Virus record (IMG/VR): IMGVR_UViG_3300020595_000121
Location: 1 to 31,641 of that record
Reading direction: 5' to 3' (one strand)
Origin: a virus
Length of the DNA: 31,641 nucleotides
The first letter of the stretch is position 1; each line of letters begins with the position of its first letter. Below, piece after piece: positions 1 through 6,394 of the stretch. The notes under the pieces were generated by a model that ran no database searches, was not told the origin of the DNA, and saw nothing but the letters and a program-made list of their open reading frames with translations. A program made the translations under genes and the position numbers.

Positions 1-71
1 AACGCTGCAAAATCTGCAACGTCTGGTGTACCTACGTACATGTGTCTTACCTGTCCTGAAGATAATCCCAT
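1..71 (-). CDS. Unknown protein, N-terminal fragment cut by the window edge
   Basis: An ATG at 71 opens a frame that stays open for 23 codons to the left edge (MGLSSGQVRHMYVGTPDVAD and on). It follows the connector gene after about 100 bases and is in the same direction, so it is probably another head-tail or tail protein. Too little is visible to assign a family. The frame is the only one here that starts with ATG after an AT-rich leader, as the other genes in the window do. Confidence 0.55.
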   Translation of the reverse strand, partial: MGLSSGQVRHMYVGTPDVADFAA

Positions 72-86
72 AATTTTAAATTGTTT

Positions 87-164
87 TTAATTAATATATA
101 TTTGATACTTATAATTGTAAAGATAATGCATTTGTATCAGTCCTGCAATTTCTTTTATTAACAT
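87..164 (-). CDS. Possible 25-residue protein
   Basis: A short ATG-to-TAA frame (MLIKEIAGLIQMHYLYNYKY and on) fills the space between the connector gene and the next gene. It begins 8 bases after the connector stop codon, which fits the packing of this genome. It has no recognised motif, it ends in a tyrosine-rich tail and no Shine-Dalgarno is visible. It could be chance in AT-rich DNA. Confidence 0.22.
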   Translation of the reverse strand: MLIKEIAGLIQMHYLYNYKYQIYIN

Positions 165-172
165 TTTTAACG

Positions 173-970
173 CTACACTCTAGAGTCTAACTGAACCCTA
201 CCTTGTAAGTTTGATTCTCTATAATCTAGAACTGCGTTCTGTACTGCAATATTTATGATCTCTCTGTGAGTAAAATCATTTAGTTTACATGTGCTCATAA
301 CATTATACCCTTCAATGCTTAAATCTAATCCAGCAGTATCATCTGCTGTTTCAAAACTTTGAACAATAATTGGCTTTGGTCTAGCTATAAATCTAACTCT
401 ATACTCTTGTATAGTTCCAAAATCTATAGAAGGTATTAGTTCTACAACTACTTTACTACCTTGCACAAATGAATCCATTCTCCAAACCTTTCTTTTAGAA
501 GGCTTTCTAAATGGGTTCTTATAACTAAGATGAAACTCATCATGAGTTATAGGAATTACTGGAGTAATATTGTAACCTGTAAGAGGTCCATTCTCTACCT
601 CTCTAGATCCTCCAGATGCAACGTGCTCACTAACTATATACATTAGGTCATCAGATATATCCCAAAAGCTAGAAAACTCAGTCATTCCTCCGTTAAGTGG
701 ACTGTCTGAAAGAATATCAGTAGTAAGGACATTTGTCATTGGAGTATTCAAGATCTTGTTTCTTACTAAGGGAGCGAGCACTCTCCTACACTTTTCAGTG
801 TATTCAAATGCTGTGCTCATATCCTTTGTACCATCATAATGCGTCTTAACATATTGCTCTTGAGCAATAGTCAGATAAGAACTTATCTCAAAAGTATCTA
901 GTCCAGGTGCACCTTCTAGTGCATTGTTGTAACGTAGGTTAAACTCTTCTCTAAATTCTTGTGCAGTCAT
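173..970 (-). CDS. Head-tail connector (ring/adaptor) protein, crAss-like type
   Basis: 265 residues. The N-terminus (MTAQEFREEFNLRYNNALEG, then APGLDTFEISSYLTIAQEQYVK) has the pattern I associate with connector or ring proteins of crAss-like and other Bacteroidetes podoviruses: an 'EF..eFn..YNna' helix, an 'aPGLd.fEIS.yLT.AQEqyVK' helix and a later 'aFE.TEk.RR.LapLV'. Such proteins sit under the portal and join head to tail. No transmembrane segment or enzyme motif is visible. It lies two genes after the capsid protein, the usual place for connectors. The name rests on remembered family patterns and gene order, not on a search; 'virion structural protein' is the safe minimum. Confidence 0.68.
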   Translation of the reverse strand: MTAQEFREEFNLRYNNALEGAPGLDTFEISSYLTIAQEQYVKTHYDGTKDMSTAFEYTEKCRRVLAPLVRNKILNTPMTNVLTTDILSDSPLNGGMTEFSSFWDISDDLMYIVSEHVASGGSREVENGPLTGYNITPVIPITHDEFHLSYKNPFRKPSKRKVWRMDSFVQGSKVVVELIPSIDFGTIQEYRVRFIARPKPIIVQSFETADDTAGLDLSIEGYNVMSTCKLNDFTHREIINIAVQNAVLDYRESNLQGRVQLDSRV

Positions 971-973
971 ATT

Positions 974-1894
974 TTATTTTAAATTATTTAATCTAGCTTC
1001 TAAGCTTAATCTCATTTCTTGACCAAGGTTGCTCGCTAAATATTCAGCAGCTACTTGGAATGTTGGTGTATCACCATCAGAAATAGGCTCGTCATCTAAA
1101 CTATAATAGTTCTTGTCAACTTTGTTTACAGCTCCAAATTCGTAAGCCTCTTCAAGTAACACTTTTGTTTTTAAATACTCATCACCCATTACAGAACAAA
1201 CTAGTCCTGGGTTCTTTTCCAACTCTTTGTGTAACTCTGATTGCAAGAAATCCATCTTGTGAGATCTATTAGTATTTCTACCTAGATTTCTAAGAGAGTA
1301 TCTTAACACAGACTTATCATCTTCGTACTTAACAAACAGTTTGTATGCCTGTACTTTACTTCCAACCTTGCTAATTTCTTTTGCCATTACTTCAGATGCT
1401 GAGGTAAGTACAAATCTATTAGTTGCCTTGTGCTTAATCTCATCAAGAGAGTTAGCTACGATAGGGCAGGCCTTTAACACTTTATATCTAATGTAGTCGT
1501 AAGGATCAGATAAATCTAATCTCTTCTCATCCTTGCTTAGATAGATTGGTAAGATACCCATTGTGTATGCTTCACCACCTTCTTTCCAAAAGTCACCATA
1601 GATAGAAAGATTAACACCATTTAATAAATGTTGTAATCCATCTTTCTCTACATTAGTAAGAAGATTTTTCATCTTCCCATTATCCATTGTTGGTGCAGGT
1701 ATTGCTATCTCTGCTCCATTTAATAATCCACCATGAGCAACGTGCTTAACGTCTTTAATCCCATTAGTTTCTTTTGATATATATTTTACAGATACGATTT
1801 TGTTTTCTAAAAAATCAGTTCTGATTACATCTTCTTTTTGTGTTGCTACCTGTTCAGCTTTCACTGGGGCAGACTTCTTTTTAGCTGTTGCCAT
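974..1894 (-). CDS. Head or capsid-accessory protein of unknown function
   Basis: 306 residues. The first 20 are low-complexity and lysine/alanine-rich (MATAKKKSAPVKAEQ), followed by a mixed alpha/beta body and an acidic stretch near 272-278 (DDEPISDGD). There is no signal peptide, membrane segment or catalytic motif. It follows the major capsid gene after a 120-base spacer holding two hairpins and precedes the connector by three bases, so it is very likely expressed with the head genes. A basic, disordered N-terminus on a small head protein could contact DNA or the capsid interior, which is inference. I do not recognise the family. Confidence 0.6.
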   Translation of the reverse strand: MATAKKKSAPVKAEQVATQKEDVIRTDFLENKIVSVKYISKETNGIKDVKHVAHGGLLNGAEIAIPAPTMDNGKMKNLLTNVEKDGLQHLLNGVNLSIYGDFWKEGGEAYTMGILPIYLSKDEKRLDLSDPYDYIRYKVLKACPIVANSLDEIKHKATNRFVLTSASEVMAKEISKVGSKVQAYKLFVKYEDDKSVLRYSLRNLGRNTNRSHKMDFLQSELHKELEKNPGLVCSVMGDEYLKTKVLLEEAYEFGAVNKVDKNYYSLDDEPISDGDTPTFQVAAEYLASNLGQEMRLSLEARLNNLK

Positions 1895-2014
1895 TTTTAT
1901 ACTTATTTTATGATTCTTCCTTCCTTATGTGTGGAGGTTTTTGTAGATTCCTCCTAAACTATAATTTAAAATAATCACCCCAGCGAACAACCAGGGTGAT
2001 TAAGTTATTATCAA
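1895..2014 (-). promoter_or_regulatory. Intergenic leader with a GGAGG/CCTCC hairpin
   Basis: Besides the capsid terminator-like hairpin (1973-2001), the leader of the next gene holds AGGAGG at 1950-1955, paired with CCTCC near 1933-1937 across a 12-base loop. AGGAGG is a perfect Shine-Dalgarno core but lies about 55 bases before the ATG at 1894 and is not followed by a start codon. It could be an RNA structure that tunes translation, or a relic. Confidence 0.35.
1972..2002 (-). terminator. Hairpin after the major capsid gene, probable terminator
   Basis: AATCACCC (1973-1980) and GGGTGATT (1994-2001) form an 8-bp stem, extended by one more pair, around a 13-base loop. In the minus direction it begins about 13 bases after the capsid stop codon and is followed by ATTATTTTAAATT, a broken U-rich tract. 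It may terminate only partly, giving more capsid than connector transcript, or may protect the capsid mRNA 3' end. Confidence 0.6.
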
Positions 2015-3514
2015 TTACGCTAGTACGTAAGGGATGATTGAAGCTGTACGACTTGCATCGTATACTACAACACCTAACTGACACCACTTGGTGATAGTTC
2101 CACTATCTTCTAGTGTTCCCATGTTTCCGTTATTGATTGCTCCTGTGAAAGGATTACGGAATCCATACTGGTATCCACGAATCTCTTCTTTTCCTTTAAC
2201 AGCTACCTTCTGAATGTTTGGCTCTTCTGGAGTTCCAACATAAAAGATATCGAATCTGTAAGACTCAGCTACACCGTTAGATCCTGGGATCTTGATAGTG
2301 TTACGGATCTTGTCATCGTAGAAATCATCTACTTCTAACTTCACACATACACCGTTTGGTGCAAGGTACTCAACAAACTGGAATCCTGCACTCATTGCAT
2401 TAGAATGTAATGGAGAAGCAGTGTTCTTTACAGTTGCTGCGTTAGTTCCTGGAGTAGACATGTTAGCTGACCAACCTGAAGTTGTTTGTAATACAGCTTT
2501 GTGGAATTCAGCAGCTCCTCTTTCTCCAGTACGAAGAATGAATACACGCTGATCAAATCCTAACTTTCCTTCTGAAATTCCGAAAAGGATTTCTTCAAGT
2601 AACTCAATAGAGAACTCATTGTAGAAGTAAGTGTTTGATTGCTCCATTTGCTCACGGATACCAGAACCAATCTTGATGCTACGACCAGATACGTCTTTGT
2701 TGTGGTATTGTCCATCAGCAGTACGGTTAGTTTTACCATACATTAGGAATTTGTTTTTGTAAAGAGAGAATTCTTGCTCTACTAACCAATCTTCGTATAG
2801 AGACAATGCTCCAAATACTTTCTTGTTACCAGCTTTGTCAATAACAGGGATTCCCATTACAACTTGCTTACCAGTAGCATCACCAGGAAGTTTGTGGTCA
2901 ATACGGATTGTAGTTAACTCACCTCTCATAGATACAGGAGTTACTCTACGGATACCACCTACTTCTCTAGAAAGACCTTTTCCTACAGGAGCAAACTCCT
3001 CTGTGAATTTCTTTCCTGATACTAGCTCAGCTCCAGGGATACCTGATCTGTCAGATCCTGCGATTTCACAAGTGTGAACCCACTGAGACCCTGCTGGGTA
3101 ACCATCGTTAAGTACACGGATTGGGTATACTTCATTTTTCTCACCAACAATGATTTCTCCTTTGAAGAACCACTGCTCATCAAACGTAAGTTCAAACTCT
3201 TGTCCACCTTCTCCGATATTGTTATCAGATGCAGTAACAGTAGCTCCTTTGAAAGATGCCTCTACTAGAGGAATGTTTCTACGCTCTGAACCGATAAGTT
3301 CCCAATAGAACTCATTGTCGTTGTCTACTTGCTTTGTATCAAACATAGCTAGCATATTCTCTAGAGACTTACCTCTGTTGATTGCTAACAATTTGATCAT
3401 AGCCTCATTAATCTTGGTAGGGTTAGTCTTCCAGATAGCACCTAAAGTGTTCTCAGGATTGATCATCCCTGCAAATGCTTTCGCATCAGTAACTTGGAAT
3501 TTTCCTAGTTGCAT
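2015..3514 (-). CDS. Major capsid protein
   Basis: 499 residues. Assigned by context and length: it follows a Glu/Ser-rich scaffold-like gene, precedes a hairpin and the head/connector genes, and is the right size for a crAss-like major capsid (about 490-500 residues). The sequence is a mixed alpha/beta protein without signal peptide or membrane segment, with long beta-rich parts such as the end (KWCQLGVVVYDASRTASIIP), as expected of an HK97-fold shell protein. The N-terminal helix region (MQLGKFQVTDAKAFAGMINP) carries no obvious cleavage site. The start at 3514 follows an AT-rich leader without Shine-Dalgarno. A different abundant head protein is possible, but no other ORF here fits better. 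Confidence 0.82.
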   Translation of the reverse strand: MQLGKFQVTDAKAFAGMINPENTLGAIWKTNPTKINEAMIKLLAINRGKSLENMLAMFDTKQVDNDNEFYWELIGSERRNIPLVEASFKGATVTASDNNIGEGGQEFELTFDEQWFFKGEIIVGEKNEVYPIRVLNDGYPAGSQWVHTCEIAGSDRSGIPGAELVSGKKFTEEFAPVGKGLSREVGGIRRVTPVSMRGELTTIRIDHKLPGDATGKQVVMGIPVIDKAGNKKVFGALSLYEDWLVEQEFSLYKNKFLMYGKTNRTADGQYHNKDVSGRSIKIGSGIREQMEQSNTYFYNEFSIELLEEILFGISEGKLGFDQRVFILRTGERGAAEFHKAVLQTTSGWSANMSTPGTNAATVKNTASPLHSNAMSAGFQFVEYLAPNGVCVKLEVDDFYDDKIRNTIKIPGSNGVAESYRFDIFYVGTPEEPNIQKVAVKGKEEIRGYQYGFRNPFTGAINNGNMGTLEDSGTITKWCQLGVVVYDASRTASIIPYVLA

Positions 3515-3543
3515 AATTTAATTGTTTTTAAAAAGTTGTATAA

Positions 3544-4692
3544 TTATTCTATTTCAAAATCTTTCAGATCGGATAACTTGAAATTAGATTGACTGTCTTT
3601 CATATTTGTTTCGACAGCACCACCCTCAGTAAAGTTAGCTCCTCTGATTAAATTTTCTATGTTATTGGTAATCTTACTTTCATTCTTTACACCAAAGATG
3701 CTGAAATCAGTAAAATCCTTCGTTAGGTAAGCAACGGCTTCTATACGAATCCTTGATCCAACTGGATCTGCTTTTTGAGCACGCATAAATGCATTGTCTC
3801 TATCACCTAAGTCCGTGGTAATTCGACTGTATAACTCATCCTTTTGGGTATCAGTTAATACAATCCCAGGCACAACCTCCTGCGTATTTGCAATGTATTT
3901 CTTAACATCATTAAGTTTACCTTGCTCTTCTTTCTTTGCACTCTCTATCATAGAGCTTAAAGATTCTTCTTCTGATTTAATAATACTAGCTACTGCAAAT
4001 TCTGCATCTGCAATGTCAGTACCTGCATCAATACTTCTTTGTGTCATTTCAACAGCTCTTTCCTCAGAGTATCCTTTTAACAAAAAGTCTTGTACTATTG
4101 CAGTACGTCTAAATTCTAGACTATCATCACTTGAGATAAACTCAGGAGTAACTCCTTTAAGTCTATCAATGGTATCCACTTTCTGTGCTACCTCACCAAC
4201 AGGGACTCCAGTCTTCTGTGCATCCTCTATGGCTTTTTGTCTTGCAGTTAAACTATTGTCAATACGACCTTGTATTGCATTGTTTAAATCTTCAAGAGAT
4301 TTTATTGTTGTGACATCATCAAGCTCAGGTAAAACTCCTTTGGCTTTAAATTGGGCAGCTAAGTTAGAATAAAGCTGTTCAGTCTCATTCAGTTTAGGAG
4401 AGGAAGAATCGCTGCCTTCTTCACCATTAGCAGTTTTACCTGCCTGAACTTGAGTGTCATCTTTACCTTCAGCTACGCTCTCTTGACCAGCAGTTGCTGA
4501 GTCATCACCATCGGTAATTGTATTGTCGTCTGTACTCTCTTGTGCTGCATTAATCAATTCTGATCCTGCACTAGGCGGAGTGTCACCTTCTGTTGTTTCT
4601 GGACTTGCACTTGGCTCTAGATTACCTGAGTCATCAAATAACTGTAGGTTGTCTGTGTCAAAGTTTAAATCCTCTAAATTTAATCCTTCCAT
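3544..4692 (-). CDS. Scaffold-like acidic head protein
   Basis: 382 residues directly upstream of the capsid gene. Residues 1-100 are very acidic and Ser/Thr/Gly-rich with few aromatics, probably disordered. Residues about 100-340 are rich in Glu, Lys, Ala and Gln and look helical or coiled (for example KSEEESLSSMIESAKKEEQG). The C-terminus is acidic (LKDLKDFEIE-like ending). This composition, the size and the place immediately before the capsid gene are typical of phage scaffolding proteins, which organise capsid assembly inside the prohead. No protease motif is seen. It starts unit G, 68 bases after a copy of the repeated TTTAGCTATAATA motif. Confidence 0.72.
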   Translation of the reverse strand: MEGLNLEDLNFDTDNLQLFDDSGNLEPSASPETTEGDTPPSAGSELINAAQESTDDNTITDGDDSATAGQESVAEGKDDTQVQAGKTANGEEGSDSSSPKLNETEQLYSNLAAQFKAKGVLPELDDVTTIKSLEDLNNAIQGRIDNSLTARQKAIEDAQKTGVPVGEVAQKVDTIDRLKGVTPEFISSDDSLEFRRTAIVQDFLLKGYSEERAVEMTQRSIDAGTDIADAEFAVASIIKSEEESLSSMIESAKKEEQGKLNDVKKYIANTQEVVPGIVLTDTQKDELYSRITTDLGDRDNAFMRAQKADPVGSRIRIEAVAYLTKDFTDFSIFGVKNESKITNNIENLIRGANFTEGGAVETNMKDSQSNFKLSDLKDFEIE

Positions 4693-4744
4693 TCTATTGT
4701 TTATAAAATTAATTCTCCTTCGACAAAAATACTATAAACAACGA

Positions 4745-4772
4745 AAAAAAGCTAACATGTATTATAGCTAAA
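4745..4772 (-). promoter_or_regulatory. TTTAGCTATAATA motif, copy 4, before the scaffold-capsid unit
   Basis: The exact 13-mer occupies 4760-4772 and lies between the holin stop (4779) and the scaffold start (4692). It contains TATAAT, but I find no convincing -35 box. On the minus strand it is followed by ACATGTTAGCTTTTTTT, so AGCTA/TAGCT can form a 5-bp stem before a T-tract. A terminator for the lysis genes and a promoter for the head genes are both possible here. Confidence 0.6.
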
Positions 4773-4778
4773 GTATGA

Positions 4779-5267
4779 TTAAGCTTTAAATGTTTTCATT
4801 ACCTTCTCAATACCTCTACTACCAAAGTAAAATATAGTCATAGTACCAAATAAAGATTGAATTACAGGTACGTACGCTTTATCTATTGTAAACTCACCCA
4901 TGTTACCATCAAAGAACACACAGGCTAAGAACATTAAGAACATAGCTCCATAAGTCACAGGCCTAACTAGACGTGTAATCGTGTGCTCATTATCCATGCC
5001 TAGACGCTTAGTTATTTCAACCATCTCTATCATGTCATTCTCCATCTCTTGTAAAAGTATGCTTTTGTCAGGCTCACTAATTTTTTCATCACCTCTTATG
5101 GCGTCTCCTAACTTATTGAGTTGCTTAACACCCGTTAAGTCTCCAGCAAGCTCTAGTATCTCAGGAGAAAACTCTTTACCTTGTTTAACTAACCAGCGTA
5201 ATGCATTTCCAACATTAGTTCCTTTTCCACCATTCTTGATTAATTTTGGGTTATCGCTATTATTCAT
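4779..5267 (-). CDS. Holin-like membrane protein
   Basis: 162 residues. An alpha-helical soluble N-terminal part (about 1-100) is followed by two strong hydrophobic segments (about 105-120 and 131-149) near the C-terminus. The segment begins with RLVRPVTYG and ends with FYFGSRGIEK, a pattern I associate with the small '3TM' holin family of gene transfer agents and related phages. A holin opens the inner membrane so that endolysin reaches the cell wall. It overlaps the amidase gene by 8 bases, supporting a lysis cassette. Holins have weak sequence signatures, so the call depends on topology and neighbour. Confidence 0.72.
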   Translation of the reverse strand: MNNSDNPKLIKNGGKGTNVGNALRWLVKQGKEFSPEILELAGDLTGVKQLNKLGDAIRGDEKISEPDKSILLQEMENDMIEMVEITKRLGMDNEHTITRLVRPVTYGAMFLMFLACVFFDGNMGEFTIDKAYVPVIQSLFGTMTIFYFGSRGIEKVMKTFKA

Positions 5268-5697
5268 AATTACAATCTTTAAAGTATTCTATTATATCTT
5301 CGTATTCTTTTTGTACATCAAAGCTAGGGCATGCTTTAGAGCTAAACTCATTGTGTCCGTGTAGAGTTGATCCAGGATACTTGTCCATTAAATTGGCTAT
5401 TAACTCATCTAATGCCAGTACCTGATCATCTGTCCTAGTGTCTTTAGGTTTCATGCTAGAGTCACAACCTCCAACATAAGATATTCCTATAGAGTTTTTG
5501 TTATGTCCTCTTACATGAGCCCCTTGTCTCTCTACAGGTCTACCGTCCTCTACAGTACCGTCTAGTTTTACAACATAATGATAACCTATGTCAGACCACC
5601 CTTTGTCTGTGTGCCATTTTTTTATTGTAGCTGCACTAATATCCCTTCCTTCTGGAGTAGCTGTGCAGTGTAGTATTATTTTATTTATGTCTCTCAT
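5260..5697 (-). CDS. N-acetylmuramoyl-L-alanine amidase (endolysin), T7 lysozyme type
   Basis: 145 residues, the whole length one Amidase_2-type domain and close to T7 lysozyme (about 150). It cuts the bond between muramic acid and L-alanine in peptidoglycan. The zinc ligands and catalytic residues of T7 lysozyme (H17, Y46, H122, K128, C130) correspond to H10, Y39, H115, K121 and C123 here, all shifted by exactly seven residues. The motifs are IILHCTAT, GYHYVV, GHNEFSSKACPSFDV. No signal peptide is present, so it needs a holin, and a holin-like gene follows. T7 lysozyme also inhibits T7 RNA polymerase; nothing here shows that second role. Confidence 0.95.
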   Translation of the reverse strand: MRDINKIILHCTATPEGRDISAATIKKWHTDKGWSDIGYHYVVKLDGTVEDGRPVERQGAHVRGHNKNSIGISYVGGCDSSMKPKDTRTDDQVLALDELIANLMDKYPGSTLHGHNEFSSKACPSFDVQKEYEDIIEYFKDCNYE

Positions 5698-5698
5698 A

Positions 5699-6388
5699 TT
5701 ATAATCCGTAATCTATATCTCTAAATTTACCATTCATTGCTTCAAATGTTTCTCTCATATCTTTTGGTAAGTCTTTTATTCCTCCTGACCACATATCATA
5801 AACATCCTTTATTCTTTCAAAATTAGTTTGATTGAGCTCTGTTGCAAATATTTGTTCTATCTGATAATTGAATCTGTCTATGACAGGAGCTCTAAATCTT
5901 TCAAAAAGATCCACAACATATAAGACATTGTCTTTAGGTATTCCTCTTCCTAGCCAATCATTAGTTATGTTTTGTACATAAGTAGCGTGTATGCTGTTTT
6001 GTAAATCTAGAATTTCTTTTCTAAGCTTATCCTTTTTCATTGAGTCTAGATCTTTTCTATCTAAAAAAGAATTCATTTTATCATTGCAAGTGTCTACTTT
6101 GTGCCTTGTAAAGTCGTAACACATCTTTGTTTTTACATGATCAAACTTTCCATGAGTATAGTAGCTTCTGCTCTTGACTTCTGCTAATGCCATTGGTAAG
6201 GTAGTAAAGACATAATGGTCTTTTAGGTCTATTGCTTTTCTTACGTTTAATAAAGATGCCAAATACTTTATAAATTTATCCTTATAAATAGTAAGGCCAA
6301 AGTATATAGGTACAGCTAATATGATTACAAGCAATAAAGCCCAATCACTTTCTATTCTGTCCATTAGTCTAAGAATTATCTGATCCAT
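5699..6388 (-). CDS. Membrane-anchored protein in the lysis cassette, function unknown
   Basis: 229 residues. One clear transmembrane segment near residues 17-35 (ALLLVIILAVPIYFGLTIY) is followed by a mostly helical, charged domain of about 190 residues without Cys-rich or enzyme motifs. It sits between the last long fibre and the amidase, one base from the latter, so a role in lysis (spanin-like, holin partner or antiholin) is plausible. It lacks the lipobox or paired gene of a classical spanin. A virion or membrane-penetration role cannot be excluded. I do not recognise the family. Confidence 0.55.
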   Translation of the reverse strand: MDQIILRLMDRIESDWALLLVIILAVPIYFGLTIYKDKFIKYLASLLNVRKAIDLKDHYVFTTLPMALAEVKSRSYYTHGKFDHVKTKMCYDFTRHKVDTCNDKMNSFLDRKDLDSMKKDKLRKEILDLQNSIHATYVQNITNDWLGRGIPKDNVLYVVDLFERFRAPVIDRFNYQIEQIFATELNQTNFERIKDVYDMWSGGIKDLPKDMRETFEAMNGKFRDIDYGL

Positions 6389-6394
6389 TGTTTA

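Noticed and set aside
3794-4372. Plus-strand ORF of 192 codons
   Set aside because: Lies wholly inside the scaffold-like gene in the opposite strand; Ser-rich translation without motif, as expected from antisense of a Glu/Ser-rich gene. All accepted genes are on the minus strand.
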